This document shows, one piece after another, positions 8,544 to 18,193 of a DNA stretch of 64,000 bases. Numbering within the stretch: the first letter of the stretch is position 1; the number at the start of each line of letters is the position of its first letter. The notes beneath the pieces are model-generated. The model was not told the origin of the DNA, did not search any database, and saw nothing but the letters and a program-made list of their open reading frames with translations. The DNA lies in NCBI RefSeq assembly GCF_000710615.1, contig NZ_JDTH01000001.1, positions 921,076-985,075 on the forward strand, written 5' to 3'. The translations under genes were made by a program, and so were the position numbers. The DNA is from Haladaptatus cibarius D43. GTDB lineage: Archaea > Halobacteriota > Halobacteria > Halobacteriales > Haladaptataceae.

Positions 8544-9125
8544 TTACTCGTCGTCTTCCTCGACCACTTCGGGGTCGCTCATCGCGCTAAGGAGGCTGTC
8601 GAGGCCGTTTACCCACTCCGTCACCAGTCCGTAGTCCATATCCTCGGTGACGGACATGTCGAGTTCGTCACCATCAATGATTCGCGTTCCACCGGCGGAG
8701 ACGAGTCCGAGCGCGGAGTCCAAATCCTCCGCGGCTTCGGCCTTCTGGGCTTCGAGGATGTACTCCTCGACTTCCGCGTCCTCTGCTGGCCCGTGTGCCA
8801 CGTACTCCTCCGAGGCGTAGAATACACAGAGCAGGCTCGTCTGGACGCCGTCGATGAGCATCGCTTTTTCTTCGTCCTCGAACTCGACTTCCGCGAGAAC
8901 GGTTTCGCGGATGTCCGTGAGTTCGTCGAGGGCCGTTTCCTCGTCGATGTTGTCATCGTCGTAGGCGGTGACGATTTTGGCGACGGCAATCGCTACGTCG
9001 TCTTGCAGGTTGAGGAGCAAGCGTGCGGAATCTTCGTTCTCCGGGTCGATGTCCTCGTCCTTGATTCTGTCCAGCCAGTTCTGCCAGCGTTCTTCGGAGT
9101 AGAACTCCTCTGGAGGAGCGCTCAT
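8544..9125 (-). CDS. DUF2150 family protein
   Basis: This very acidic 193-aa protein matches what I know of DUF2150, a family confined to haloarchaea and relatives whose function is unknown. It opens with MSAPPEEFYSEERWQNWLDR and is predicted to be helical throughout, with no membrane segment and no obvious catalytic motif. Its length is normal for the family. A cctatttatcg promoter element lies at 9148-9158, about 27 bp upstream. The next gene downstream (pilin-like) starts 45 bp after its stop and has its own TATA box. Confidence 0.8.
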   Translation of the reverse strand: MSAPPEEFYSEERWQNWLDRIKDEDIDPENEDSARLLLNLQDDVAIAVAKIVTAYDDDNIDEETALDELTDIRETVLAEVEFEDEEKAMLIDGVQTSLLCVFYASEEYVAHGPAEDAEVEEYILEAQKAEAAEDLDSALGLVSAGGTRIIDGDELDMSVTEDMDYGLVTEWVNGLDSLLSAMSDPEVVEEDDE

Positions 9126-9174
9126 ACCTTTCCCCTGCGTAGCACGATAAATAGGCCTTTCCTTCGGTCGGCGT

Positions 9175-10023
9175 CTATCGGGAGAGCGTTTCGAGCGTGT
9201 CTACCCCGTACACTCGCTCTGGCGTGGACACGTGGGCCGTTCGAATGCCGTCGTCGTACCCCTGCTCTTGCATCCATCTGACGCGGCGCGGAACCGTTTT
9301 CGGTCCCATCACTGCACCCGGTCTATCGGGGTCATCGACGAAATCCGTCTCCATCAGGAACGGTTCGCCACGCTCCACGGCAACGGTTAGCCGCTCTTTC
9401 TCGCTCATCACGCTCGGCGTCACGCCCGCCAACTTCCCACCTGCGTAATGTTTCACGACTCGCTCGGGCGCGAGCCCAGCATCTTCTGCCCACCCAGCAA
9501 CGTCGGTGAGGTCGTCGGTTCCCTCCGTGTGCAATTGAACTGCACAGCCAGTTTCCGCTCCCAACTCCAGTGCGCGCCGAAGCACCGCGTTCGAAGCATC
9601 CCACACCTCGTCCCTCACGTCGTAGTGTGGCCGTCCGGATTTGAGTGCGATAGCCGAACCGTCCGCGACGTACTCGCTTGCGACTTCGAGTCCGGCCTGC
9701 ATCAGGTCGCGCGCGTCCGCAGGCGCGTATTCGCGGTCGTCTACCGCCTTCGAAATCAGACCGGGATGGACGCCGAGGACGGGCCACGCTTTTCCGGGCA
9801 AAATTTCGTTCGCGCGCGTGACGACATCGACGGTGGTGTCGAACACTTCCCTGAAATCATCGCCGCGCTCGGCCTCGACGCCGAGCAACCACGAGGGCTT
9901 GTTGACGACGAAGAGATGTGTCCCGCCGCTTCGTGCGAAATCCTTGACCGCTTCGATGCCCCGTCCGTGTTCCGGGTCTAAATGCAGATGATTGTCGAGT
10001 ACCGGTGTGCCGAGGTCGTTCAT
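9175..10023 (-). CDS. TatD-related metal-dependent hydrolase
   Basis: This 282-aa amidohydrolase-fold protein belongs to the TatD-like DNase group. The metal ligands visible are the HxH pair in DNHLHLDP near the N-terminus, His in VQLHTEG, His in VVKHYAGG, and the late Asp in METDFVDDP. The likely substrate is nucleic acid or another phosphoester; the haloarchaeal branch is uncharacterised. The ATG at 10023 is chosen over an upstream in-frame start because the 38 extra residues are Arg-rich and unlike the acidic protein. It lies 31 bp after the NYN-domain gene on the same strand, so the two are probably co-transcribed. Confidence 0.85.
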   Translation of the reverse strand: MNDLGTPVLDNHLHLDPEHGRGIEAVKDFARSGGTHLFVVNKPSWLLGVEAERGDDFREVFDTTVDVVTRANEILPGKAWPVLGVHPGLISKAVDDREYAPADARDLMQAGLEVASEYVADGSAIALKSGRPHYDVRDEVWDASNAVLRRALELGAETGCAVQLHTEGTDDLTDVAGWAEDAGLAPERVVKHYAGGKLAGVTPSVMSEKERLTVAVERGEPFLMETDFVDDPDRPGAVMGPKTVPRRVRWMQEQGYDDGIRTAHVSTPERVYGVDTLETLSR

Positions 10024-10054
10024 ACCTAGCCGTCTCGCTCCGGGGAAAAAACGC

Positions 10055-10546
10055 CTACTCTTCTTCGATAACGAACGCGTCGTGTGCCGCGTTTTGGAGC
10101 GCATCCGAGCGTCCGTACTCGCCGGGTGCGATGGCAACAGTTCGGATACCGTTTCGCGCCGCTTTCTCTAACACCGGTTTGAAATCCGTATCTCTCGATG
10201 CGATGGCGAGCGCGTCAACGCGCTCGTCCAGCGCGAGTTCGGTCGCGTCGATGGCGAGTTTCACGTCCACGTCGCCGCTCGTGATTACGACTTCGAACCC
10301 TCGCGCTTCCGCCGCCTGAATCAGGCCGGGTGTCGCGTGCTCGTCGAGATACAATCGAGCGACGACGAGTTGCCCGAGCTTCCGTCCTGCCGCTCGAACG
10401 TCGTCCAAATCCACGTCGAACTCGTCGCGGAGCACGTTCGGGCCATCGACGAACAGCGCGACGGTCGTGTCATCGTCGTCACTCGTTCCGCCGAGTACCG
10501 ACCGCAAGCCGCCAGTCATGCGTCGAACTAACGGATACCCGGACAT
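10055..10546 (-). CDS. NYN/LabA-type nuclease-like protein
   Basis: This 163-aa protein has a PIN-like NYN fold. The acidic cluster expected for metal-dependent RNase activity is visible: VALFVDGPNV near residue 30, ITSGDVDVKLAIDA near 92, and IASRDTDFKPVL near 117. The length fits the TIGR00288-type archaeal family. It may be an RNase, and its pairing with a TatD-like hydrolase 31 bp downstream suggests a small nucleic-acid-processing operon; that link is inference. The first ATG is preferred because a ttctaaacg element (about 10579-10587) suits a short leader. Confidence 0.85.
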   Translation of the reverse strand: MSGYPLVRRMTGGLRSVLGGTSDDDDTTVALFVDGPNVLRDEFDVDLDDVRAAGRKLGQLVVARLYLDEHATPGLIQAAEARGFEVVITSGDVDVKLAIDATELALDERVDALAIASRDTDFKPVLEKAARNGIRTVAIAPGEYGRSDALQNAAHDAFVIEEE

Positions 10547-10710
10547 AGCCGTGGCGATTCTCCCTGCTGTCGGAGTCGTTTAGAACGCATCCGATTGTGG
10601 TGTCTCTCTACATTTAAAATTGTTAATTAACCTCTCTATCAATTACTACCAGACAGGTTCACTTTTATTTATTAGTATAGTTTTACAGATTTTCAAACTA
10701 AATAGATAAA

Positions 10711-10720
10711 ATTTAAATAT
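10711..10720 (+). promoter_or_regulatory. Strong TATA box of the subtilase gene
   Basis: atttaaatat (10711-10720) lies about 31 bp before the ATG at 10747, in a strongly AT-rich 100-bp tract (about 10610-10725). This is the clearest promoter in the window and places the start at the second in-frame ATG, giving a leaderless mRNA. Confidence 0.65.
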
Positions 10721-10746
10721 AAGAGGGCGGTTTGTTAGCGTGCTGT

Positions 10747-12309
10747 ATGGCAGACGACAACACATCTCGATTTGACAGGCGGACGTTCCTGAAAACGACC
10801 GGCGCAGTCGGTGCTGCTGCAGCCCTTGGTGGGGTTACTGCGGCGACTCCGGGCCGTGAACCAGGACCCAAAAAGGACGAAGTGCTGGTCGGTATCTCTG
10901 CGGGTGAAGGGGACATCGAACAGAAGGTTGCCCAATATACGATGGGCAATGCGGAAATAGTTCACAAAAACGACAACCTTCGATACGTCGCGGTGAAAGT
11001 TCCCGGCAACGAGACGGCTCGTGAGAACTTCATCAACGCTATCGAGAACCGTCCCGGCATCAAGTACGCTGAGAAAAACGAGACGCTGGAAACGCAACTG
11101 ACGCCGAACGACCCGCAGTTCGGCGACCAGTACGCGCCACAGCAGGTCGGTTCCGACCAAGCGTGGGACACGACGCTCGGCTCATCCAACGTGACTATCG
11201 CTGTCGTGGACACGGGTGCACAGTACGACCACCCAGACCTCGCGGACAACTACAAAGCCAACCCCGGCTACGACTTTGCTGACGGCGACTCCGACCCGTA
11301 CCCGGACGACGCAGCAAACGAACAGCACGGTACGCACGTTTCCGGCTGTGCATCTGCCGTCATCGACAACGGCACCGGCGTCGCCGGACAGAGCAACTCC
11401 TCGCTCATCAACGGCCGCGCACTCGACGAGAGCGGAAGCGGTTCCACGTCCGACATCGCGGACGCCGTCGAATGGGCTGCAGACCAAGGCGCGGACATCA
11501 TCAACATGTCGCTCGGTGGTGGCGGCTACAACAGCACGATGAAGAACGCGGTGTCGTACGCGAACAACCAAGGTTCGCTCATCATCTGTGCCGCAGGTAA
11601 CAACGGCTCCAGCAGTGTCTCCTACCCGGCGGCGTACAGCGAATGTATGGCCATCTCGGCAGTGGACAGCAACGAGAACCTCGCTTCGTTCTCCCAGTAC
11701 GGCGACGTTGACCTCGCCGCACCCGGTGTGGACGTTCTCTCCACGATTCCGACCGACAGCTACGCACGGTTCAGCGGTACCTCGATGGCAACGCCAGTCA
11801 CGTCCGGTGTCGCCGGTCTGACGCTCGCCAAATGGTCGAGCCTCTCGAACAACGAACTCCGTAGCCACCTGAAGGCCACGGCGAAGGACATCGGTCTCTC
11901 GTCGGACAAACAAGGCGCAGGACAGGTCAACGCCAACAACGCGGTCTCCACCCAACCCGGTAGCGGTGGCGGCGACAACCCAGGCGGAGACACCTCCTCT
12001 GAGACGGTCAGTGGCTCGCTGTCGAGCTACGCCGACTACGACGACTACTCGTGGAACTGGGACTTCAGCAGTCCAAGCCAGATCAAGATCGAACTGTCCG
12101 GCCCATCGAGTGCTGACTTCGACCTTTTCGTCAACGAAGGCACGACGACGGCCGCCAGTCCGAGTAACTACGACTACTCGTCGACGAGCACTAACAGTCA
12201 GGAAACCATCACCATCGACAACCCTGACACCTCGACGGCGCTCCAGATCGACGTGGATTCCTACAGTGGTTCGGGTAGCTACGACCTGACCATTACGGAA
12301 TACCAGTAA
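10747..12309 (+). CDS. Secreted subtilisin-like serine protease (halolysin type)
   Basis: This 520-aa extracellular protease is exported folded by the Tat system: a twin-arginine signal (RRTFLKTTG, residues 11-19) precedes a hydrophobic stretch ending near residue 34. Residues about 40-115 form an inhibitor-I9-like propeptide. The S8 catalytic domain runs from about 120 to 400, with Asp155 in VVDTGAQYD, His194 in HGTHVSG, oxyanion Asn285 in AAGNNG and Ser346 in GTSMATP, all intact. A Gly-rich linker leads to a C-terminal PPC-like beta domain (about 415-520). This matches halolysins such as Nep/R4 in layout. The upstream start at 10732 is rejected in favour of the TATA spacing. Confidence 0.95.
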   Translation: MADDNTSRFDRRTFLKTTGAVGAAAALGGVTAATPGREPGPKKDEVLVGISAGEGDIEQKVAQYTMGNAEIVHKNDNLRYVAVKVPGNETARENFINAIENRPGIKYAEKNETLETQLTPNDPQFGDQYAPQQVGSDQAWDTTLGSSNVTIAVVDTGAQYDHPDLADNYKANPGYDFADGDSDPYPDDAANEQHGTHVSGCASAVIDNGTGVAGQSNSSLINGRALDESGSGSTSDIADAVEWAADQGADIINMSLGGGGYNSTMKNAVSYANNQGSLIICAAGNNGSSSVSYPAAYSECMAISAVDSNENLASFSQYGDVDLAAPGVDVLSTIPTDSYARFSGTSMATPVTSGVAGLTLAKWSSLSNNELRSHLKATAKDIGLSSDKQGAGQVNANNAVSTQPGSGGGDNPGGDTSSETVSGSLSSYADYDDYSWNWDFSSPSQIKIELSGPSSADFDLFVNEGTTTAASPSNYDYSSTSTNSQETITIDNPDTSTALQIDVDSYSGSGSYDLTITEYQ

Positions 12310-12475
12310 ACACCGCAGTCCGATTGGTCCCTTCTCTCCCGTTTCGATAGCCGACGAGTAACGGCGATTTTTTGTCGATATGATGTTGTCTTCGACAGTA
12401 TTTTTCCGATAGGACGGCCCCAATCTCGTTGATTCGGCTTTAATACTTACCTACACCCCACGCAAACCACCAACC

Positions 12476-14140
12476 ATGGTTGCTTCATCGGGAATCGAGG
12501 CCGGTCTCATCGACCTGCTCGCAGTGTTCATCATCGCGGGCGGTGTCGGCGTCTTCGTCGCCAAAGTCGGGCGGTTTCCGTACACGATTGCCCTGCTTCT
12601 CGCCGGACTCGGCGTCTCGATTCTCGGCATCAACATCGATATCGTTCTCTCACACGACCTCATTCTACTCGTTCTCCTCCCGCCCCTTCTGTTCGAAGGG
12701 GCGGCCACAACGGACTTGGGTAGTTTTCGAGAGAACATCGTCCCGGTCTTGGCCCTCGCGGTTCCGGGCCTGATTTTCTCCGTTATCATTTTGGGGTGGA
12801 TAGGAACCTACGCCTTCGGCTATCCGCTTTTGCTCGCCCTGTTGTTCGCCGCGATGGTGCTCCCGACCGACCCGGTTTCGGTTCTCGCCCTGTTCGAAGA
12901 ACTCGGCGCGCCGGAACGACTGTCCGTGTTGGTCGAAGGTGAAAGCCTGCTCAACGACGGGGTCGGTGTCGTCATTTTCTCGACCCTATTCGTGCTGGTG
13001 AACCAGTCGAAGAGCATTTCACCGACGGTCGTCGCGGACGCGGGTGTCGAAATCGTCGTCGCCAGTCTCGGCGGCTTACTCGTCGGTCTCGCAGCGGGAT
13101 ACCTCATCTACCGCATCATGGTCAATCTGGACGAGCATATGACCGAAATCGTTCTCACGCTCATCCTCGCCTACGGCAGTTTCCTGCTGGCCGAACACTA
13201 CCTGCACGTTAGTGGCGTCATCGCGACCGTCGCCGCGGGACTGTTTATCGGCAACCGTGGCGCGGAGTACGCGATGACCCCGCAGACGAAAATTTCCATC
13301 TTCAACACGTGGGAGACGGCGACCTTCCTCGTCAACACGCTCATCTTCGTCCTCATCGGCGCGAAAACACCCATCGCACAGATGCTCGACAACTGGCAGA
13401 TAATCGCCATCGCCATCGTACTGACGCTGGCGGTTCGCGCACTCATCGTCTATCCGATTACCGGTCTCGTCAACCGATTTAGCAACCGGACGGTGCCGTT
13501 CTCGTATCAGCACGTGATGGTGTGGGGCGGGCTTCACGCCTCGATTCCAATCGCGCTGGTGCTCGGTCTTCCACCGGATTTCCCCCGCGTTACGCAACTG
13601 CGCGCGATGGTGTTCGGCGTCGCGGCGTTCAGCCTCGTCGTGCAGGGGTTGACTATGGGACGATTGCTCGACCGACTCGACGTCGTCACCCGAAGCGAAA
13701 CCAAGGAACTGTACGAACTCCTCCTCGGGCGTGCGCGCGCTGTGGATTCCGCGCTCAATGCCGCGAAGCGATTGCACCGGAAGGGCGAACTCCCCGGCGA
13801 CGTGTACGAGGATTTCCGCGGGGAATACGAACAGGAGAAAGACAATTTGAACGACGCAATTTCTCAACTGCTCATGGACAATCCGGACTTGCGGCAAGAA
13901 GAACTCCTCGTCGGGGAACGTCGCGTGCTCAAAGAAGAAAAAAGTGCAATCATGGACGCGATGCGTTCTGGCGTCGTCAGCGACGACGTAGGTGAACGAT
14001 TGTTGGAGGAAGTTGACCTCAAACTCAACCGCGTGGAGGACGGCGAAAGCACGGTTCGAGAAGACCCCGAAAAGGAAGCCTACACGGAGTTTTGGCGAAC
14101 TCGCGCGGACGAGTACGGACTCTCTCCCGGCAACGACTGA
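12476..14140 (+). CDS. NhaP-type Na+/H+ antiporter (CPA1 family)
   Basis: This 554-aa cation:proton antiporter extrudes Na+ at the expense of the proton gradient. About twelve membrane segments fill residues 10-400. The ion-binding signature MVLPTDPVSVLAL and the following EGESLLNDGVGVV motif (near residues 125-165) are intact. The last 150 residues are a soluble, charged, helical regulatory tail (KELYELLLGRARAVDSA onward). A gctttaatac promoter lies at 12437-12446. It follows the subtilase on the same strand with a 166-bp gap, so it is probably transcribed separately. Confidence 0.92.
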   Translation: MVASSGIEAGLIDLLAVFIIAGGVGVFVAKVGRFPYTIALLLAGLGVSILGINIDIVLSHDLILLVLLPPLLFEGAATTDLGSFRENIVPVLALAVPGLIFSVIILGWIGTYAFGYPLLLALLFAAMVLPTDPVSVLALFEELGAPERLSVLVEGESLLNDGVGVVIFSTLFVLVNQSKSISPTVVADAGVEIVVASLGGLLVGLAAGYLIYRIMVNLDEHMTEIVLTLILAYGSFLLAEHYLHVSGVIATVAAGLFIGNRGAEYAMTPQTKISIFNTWETATFLVNTLIFVLIGAKTPIAQMLDNWQIIAIAIVLTLAVRALIVYPITGLVNRFSNRTVPFSYQHVMVWGGLHASIPIALVLGLPPDFPRVTQLRAMVFGVAAFSLVVQGLTMGRLLDRLDVVTRSETKELYELLLGRARAVDSALNAAKRLHRKGELPGDVYEDFRGEYEQEKDNLNDAISQLLMDNPDLRQEELLVGERRVLKEEKSAIMDAMRSGVVSDDVGERLLEEVDLKLNRVEDGESTVREDPEKEAYTEFWRTRADEYGLSPGND

Positions 14141-14217
14141 ACCGAACGTTCAAATACCGAAACGGAACCAGTTCGGAGCGGCCGACAACGTGAATACACC
14201 AGTCGGTCTGACTACCA

Positions 14218-14409
14218 ATGACTTGCAGAAACTGTGGACATTCCGATTCGTTCGTCTTGCATCTCGACATCGCCGCTCACGTCGCGGGCGACATCAAGCC
14301 GCTCGACTGGTCGCTCGTCGTGCAGTGCCCGTCGTGTGAGAGTACGGATATTGCGGTCGAACCGACTTCCCTACTTGCACGCGCTCACGGTTCGACGACG
14401 GAGTCGTAA
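14218..14409 (+). CDS. Zinc-ribbon microprotein
   Basis: This 63-aa protein begins MTCRNCGHSDSF, and a second CPSCES pair lies 30 residues later, giving a CxxC/CxxC zinc ribbon. It has no membrane segment and the function is unknown; such ribbons are common in haloarchaea. The last bases overlap the 3' end of the convergent gene at 14385-14843 by about 25 bp. It is supported by the complete ribbon spacing and an in-frame ATG; I am less sure about expression. Confidence 0.6.
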   Translation: MTCRNCGHSDSFVLHLDIAAHVAGDIKPLDWSLVVQCPSCESTDIAVEPTSLLARAHGSTTES

Positions 14410-14843
14410 AGCCCGTCGTTCGCGGGTGTCGAGGATTCTGTCCACGTTACGAACGTCGCGCCGATAGTGGTTGCAGTTCGCGCTAACCGACTTTCCAGCA
14501 TTCCGACTGCGAGCGGCGTGAGCGCGGAGACGAGTTGTGCGTGTCTTCGAAGCCACACGTTGTTGGGCGTGTATTCCGTGAGCAACTGGTCTATCCCATC
14601 GATAGCGTCTGCAAAGGGATTTGTACTGAACTGCCGCTTTTTCCTCCCATTCACCGTTGGCACTGTGACGTGCAGTGGGAGGCAAAGATGGTCGCCGTAT
14701 AGCGTGGCGACAGCACCCGGGTCGAGCGTCGCGGTGTCCTCTACAGTTCCGGTCGGCGCGCACCGACCGCGAACGAGGACTGAATCTGCACCGCGTTCGT
14801 GCAGTCGGCGAACGAAATCCGGCGTTGAAATAGTCATTATCAA
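14385..14843 (-). CDS. Conserved hypothetical protein
   Basis: This 152-aa ORF has a composition typical of real haloarchaeal proteins but no motif that I recognise. It begins TISTPDFVRRLHERGADSV and has a conserved-looking middle (GDHLCLPLHVTVP). There is no signal peptide or clear membrane span. The gene is divergent from the AbrB-like gene at 14901, with a 57-bp shared promoter region. The ATG at 14837 is an alternative start. A competing plus-strand ORF (14467-14856) is Ser/Arg-rich and looks like a shadow. Confidence 0.6.
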   Translation of the reverse strand: MIMTISTPDFVRRLHERGADSVLVRGRCAPTGTVEDTATLDPGAVATLYGDHLCLPLHVTVPTVNGRKKRQFSTNPFADAIDGIDQLLTEYTPNNVWLRRHAQLVSALTPLAVGMLESRLARTATTIGATFVTWTESSTPANDGLYDSVVEP

Positions 14844-14900
14844 CTATTTAGTCTGAATAGCTACAAATCCATAACAGTACCGATTGCGTTGGAATCGGTG

Positions 14901-15068
14901 ATGTCTTCCGAGCAAATCCTTGGCACGACGACCGTCACCCAACGCTGGCGAATCAGCCTCATCAAAGCCGTTCGAGAAGAGTTCGCGGACGAAGGAATCG
15001 AAGTCGAGGAGGGTGACCGACTCGTCTTCAAGAAGCGCGACGGACAAATTGTCGTCGAACCGGCATAA
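14901..15068 (+). CDS. AbrB/SpoVT-like swapped-hairpin microprotein
   Basis: This 55-aa protein starts MSSEQILGTTTVTQRWRISL and continues with an EGDRLVFKK and QIVVEPA strand-turn-strand pattern, the hallmark of AbrB-type swapped-hairpin DNA-binding domains. These act as dimeric transition-state regulators or as antitoxin parts. No toxin gene is adjacent: the divergent neighbour is a 152-aa unknown and the next gene is gcvT, 87 bp downstream on the same strand. A ccataacag promoter-like tract lies about 30 bp upstream. It could act on the shared promoter or on gcvT; this is inference. Confidence 0.75.
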   Translation: MSSEQILGTTTVTQRWRISLIKAVREEFADEGIEVEEGDRLVFKKRDGQIVVEPA

Positions 15069-15155
15069 TTCGAGCGGCTCTCGGACGAACGAAAGAACCG
15101 GCATCCCGCGACAGAGAAAACAAAACATTACTTACCTCGCTCCGACAGTTCAGGT

Positions 15156-16250
15156 ATGCCCCTTCGGAAACCGCCGTTGCGCAACCATCACGATGAGCGG
15201 GGCGCGACGTTTACCGAGTTTGGCGGGTGGGACATGCCTGTCGAGTTCGATTCGATAAAAGAAGAACACCTGAGCGTTCGAGACTCCGTCGGCATCTTCG
15301 ACGTCTCCCACATGGGAGAAATCGAAGTCAGCGGGCCGGATGCCGAACAGCTCATGCAGCGATTGACGACGAACGACGTGACGCAGTTGTCGGCTGGCGA
15401 CTCCCAGTATTCGATGATTACCGACGAGGACGGGAACATCATCGACGACACCGTCGTCTACCGACTCCCCGACGACGACGAGGCGGATTATCTGTTCATC
15501 CCGAACGCGGGACACGGCGAGCAGATGCACGACCGGTGGAAACAGTTCCGAAACGAGTGGGAACTCGACGCGGAAATCCGCAACGCCACCGACGATTACG
15601 CCATGTACGCGGTACAAGGCCCGGATGCGGCCGACGCCGTGGGCGAGGCGACGGAGGAGTCTGTCACCGACCTCTCGAAGTTCGAGGCGATGTACGCGAC
15701 CGTCGCAGGAGTGCGATGTTGGATTGCACGCACCGGCTACACGGGAGAAGACGGATTCGAACTCATCTGCCCGTGGGACGACGCCGAAACCGTCTGGGAC
15801 GCCTTCGACTGTCAGCCATGTGGACTCGGGTCGCGCGACACGCTTCGCACCGAGATGGGATTCCTGTTGTCGGGACAGGATTTCAATCACGAGAACGACC
15901 CGCGCAACCCCTACGAGGCCAAAGTAAGTTTCACGGTGAAACTCGATACGGAGTTCGTGGGACGCGACGCACTCGAACGAGCGAAAGAGGAAGGCGTCGA
16001 GGAGACGTTCGTCGGCTTCCAACTCATCGACCGAGGCGTTCCGCGCCACGGCTACGACATCACCAACACGGACGACACCATCATCGGGACGGTTACGAGC
16101 GGGACGATGAGTCCCACGCTTTCCGAACCAATCGGCTTGGGCTACGTCCCGACCGATTACGCAGACCCCGGAACCGTCATCCGCGTGATGGTGCGCGGGC
16201 GGTCGAAGAAAGCAAAGATTGAGAGCACACCCTTCCTGAATGACAAATAA
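15156..16250 (+). CDS. gcvT: Glycine cleavage system T protein (aminomethyltransferase)
   Basis: GcvT takes the aminomethyl group from lipoylated H protein, releases ammonia and forms 5,10-methylene-tetrahydrofolate. The 364-aa protein has the family start ([20 protein letters not shown]), the [13 protein letters not shown] motif and the folate-binding [13 protein letters not shown] segment. It ends with the usual C-terminal barrel ([14 protein letters not shown]). Length is normal. Its TAA shares a base with the gcvH ATG (TAATG), so the two are translationally coupled. A ttacttac promoter element lies at about 15130. It is the first gene of the gcv cluster. Confidence 0.96.
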   Translation: MPLRKPPLRNHHDERGATFTEFGGWDMPVEFDSIKEEHLSVRDSVGIFDVSHMGEIEVSGPDAEQLMQRLTTNDVTQLSAGDSQYSMITDEDGNIIDDTVVYRLPDDDEADYLFIPNAGHGEQMHDRWKQFRNEWELDAEIRNATDDYAMYAVQGPDAADAVGEATEESVTDLSKFEAMYATVAGVRCWIARTGYTGEDGFELICPWDDAETVWDAFDCQPCGLGSRDTLRTEMGFLLSGQDFNHENDPRNPYEAKVSFTVKLDTEFVGRDALERAKEEGVEETFVGFQLIDRGVPRHGYDITNTDDTIIGTVTSGTMSPTLSEPIGLGYVPTDYADPGTVIRVMVRGRSKKAKIESTPFLNDK

Positions 16251-16633
16251 TGAGCTTCGAAGTACCTGAAAACTGTAACTATCTCGAATCGCACGAGTGG
16301 GTCAGCGTGACCGACGGAACCGCAACAATCGGCATCTCGGACTTCGCGCAGGACGAACTGGGCGACGTCGTGTTCGTCGAACTCCCGAGCGAGGGCGACG
16401 AACTCGCACAGGGCGACGAGTTCGGTGTAGTGGAAAGCATCAAGGCGGTGTCCGACCTCTACTCGCCGGTGTCCGGCACCGTCACGGACATCAACGACGA
16501 GTTAGAAAGCACGCCCGAACTGGTCAACGAAGACCCGTTCGGCGACGGGTGGATGCTCGAAGTCGAAGTAGACGACGAGAGCGAACTCGACGACCTGCTG
16601 TCTGCGGACGAGTACCGCGACCAAATCGAGTAA
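16250..16633 (+). CDS. gcvH: Glycine cleavage system H protein
   Basis: This 127-aa lipoyl carrier shuttles the aminomethyl group between the P and T proteins. The lipoylation lysine is residue 65 in [17 protein letters not shown], and the preceding beta strands ([20 protein letters not shown]) match the family. The C-terminal part is very acidic. It overlaps gcvT by one base. A 219-bp gap with its own TATA box then separates it from gcvPA. No lipoate ligase or dihydrolipoamide dehydrogenase lies in this window, so those functions must be supplied elsewhere. Confidence 0.96.
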   Translation: MSFEVPENCNYLESHEWVSVTDGTATIGISDFAQDELGDVVFVELPSEGDELAQGDEFGVVESIKAVSDLYSPVSGTVTDINDELESTPELVNEDPFGDGWMLEVEVDDESELDDLLSADEYRDQIE

Positions 16634-16820
16634 CGGCCTGCCCACTTTTCCCTTTCGTTCCGGTCTTCGACTTGTAGCGACTGCGACCACCAACTGTGAG
16701 AGGTTTCCACACGGGATACGAGTACAATCTGCTCTGTCGTGCATATTTTCACGCTTTTTGCCCCATCAGCCACACAGAGCTATCCACTCCTATGCAACAT
16801 GGGCATCCGCTTTCCTCCCA

Positions 16821-16829
16821 TATTAAAAG
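16821..16829 (+). promoter_or_regulatory. TATA box of gcvPA-gcvPB
   Basis: tattaaaag (16821-16829) is 28 bp upstream of the gcvPA ATG at 16853. It sits in the 219-bp gap after gcvH and suggests that the P-protein genes have their own leaderless transcript in addition to any read-through from gcvTH. Confidence 0.6.
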
Positions 16830-16852
16830 GGTGCGCTCCCTAGCCGAAGGCA

Positions 16853-18193
16853 ATGACCGGAGGCAATGCGAGTGCGGGGAGTCCGTACGCACCACACACG
16901 GCGGAGGAGACGACGGCGATGCTCGACGCGGTGGGCGTCAAGAGCGTCGAAGCCCTCTTCGACATTCCCGAATCGGTTCGGTTCGACGGGGAGTTTGGCA
17001 TCGAACAACGGTCGGAACAGGCAACTCGACGCGATTTACAGAAAACTCTCGGCAAAAATCGGAACCTGACGGAGTTCCTCGGACGGGGACAGTACAGCCA
17101 CTACGTTCCGTCGCTGGTTGATCACATCGCCGACCGCTCCGAGTTTCTGACCTCGTACACGCAGTACCAACCCGAAGTCACGCAGGGGTTCCTGCAAGCG
17201 CTGTTCGAATACCAGTCCATGCTGGTCGAACTGACGGGATTGGAAATCGCCAACGCCTCGATGTACGACCACGCGACGGCGCTGGCCGAATCGGCACTGT
17301 TGGCCTCGCGGGTTCGACAGACCAGCGGAAACAAAGTGCTCGTTCCGGAGTACCTCCTTTCCGGGCGAAAGAGCGTTCTCGAAAACTACACCGAGGGGCC
17401 GGGACTCGTGGTAGAAGAGTTCGCCACCGACGACGGAAACGTCGATGTGGACGCCCTCGCCGAGTCGATAGACGAGGACGTGGTGATGGTGTACGCGGAG
17501 AATCCGACGACGCGAGGAACCATCGAAGAAAATCTCACCGGAATCGGCGACCTCGCACACGAACACGACGCGCTGTTCTGTCTCGGTTCCGACCCAGTCG
17601 CGCTTTCCCTCCTACAGAAACCCGCCGATGTCGGTGCCGACGTGGTCGTCGGCGATGCCGGAACCCTCGGCCTGCCCGCGAGTTACGGAATGGGACTGGG
17701 CCTGTTCGCAACGCGTGAAGAGTTCGTCCGGCAGGTTCCGGGCCGACTCGTGGGTGTGAGCGAGGATGAAGACGAAAATCGCGTGTTCACACTCACGCTC
17801 CAGACCCGCGAACAGCACATCCGCAGGGAGCGTGCGACCTCCAACATCTGTACGAATCAGGCGTGGGTCGCGCTCCGAACCGCGATTCACATCGCATACC
17901 TCGGATCGTCCGGATTGGTCGAACTGGCCGAAAACTGCGTCACGCTGGCCGACGACCTCGCCGAAAAACTGGACGACATCAGCGGCGTGCAGGCCCCGGT
18001 TCACGACAAACACCACTTCCGCGAGTTCGTCGCGCACACCGACCAACCCGCGCCGCCAATCGTGGCCGACTTGGAAGAGCGCGGCTTCGCGGTTCACGAA
18101 GTCGGCGAACACGAGGTACAGGTCTGCGTAACCGACGTGAACGAACACGCCGTCGGCGAGTTCGTCACGCTGTTTCGGGAGGTGGCAAAATAA
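16853..18193 (+). CDS. gcvPA: Glycine dehydrogenase (decarboxylating) subunit 1
   Basis: GcvPA is the N-terminal half of the split P protein; with GcvPB it decarboxylates glycine with PLP and loads H protein. The 446-aa sequence contains family signatures such as [18 protein letters not shown] and [20 protein letters not shown] (residues about 75-140), and a PLP-fold large domain without the Schiff-base lysine, which resides in subunit 2. Length is typical. Its stop overlaps the gcvPB ATG by one base (TAATG). Confidence 0.95.
   Translation: MTGGNASAGSPYAPHTAEETTAMLDAVGVKSVEALFDIPESVRFDGEFGIEQRSEQATRRDLQKTLGKNRNLTEFLGRGQYSHYVPSLVDHIADRSEFLTSYTQYQPEVTQGFLQALFEYQSMLVELTGLEIANASMYDHATALAESALLASRVRQTSGNKVLVPEYLLSGRKSVLENYTEGPGLVVEEFATDDGNVDVDALAESIDEDVVMVYAENPTTRGTIEENLTGIGDLAHEHDALFCLGSDPVALSLLQKPADVGADVVVGDAGTLGLPASYGMGLGLFATREEFVRQVPGRLVGVSEDEDENRVFTLTLQTREQHIRRERATSNICTNQAWVALRTAIHIAYLGSSGLVELAENCVTLADDLAEKLDDISGVQAPVHDKHHFREFVAHTDQPAPPIVADLEERGFAVHEVGEHEVQVCVTDVNEHAVGEFVTLFREVAK

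Noticed and set aside
11182..12423. 413-aa minus-strand ORF
   Set aside because: It is antisense to the subtilase; the composition is Val/Arg/Gly-rich with no recognisable domain.
14467..14856. 129-aa plus-strand ORF
   Set aside because: It overlaps the minus-strand 152-aa gene and is Ser/Arg-rich, as a shadow frame would be.
14901..15068. Antitoxin of a toxin-antitoxin pair
   Set aside because: AbrB-like folds are often antitoxins, but no PIN, MazF or similar toxin gene is next to it.
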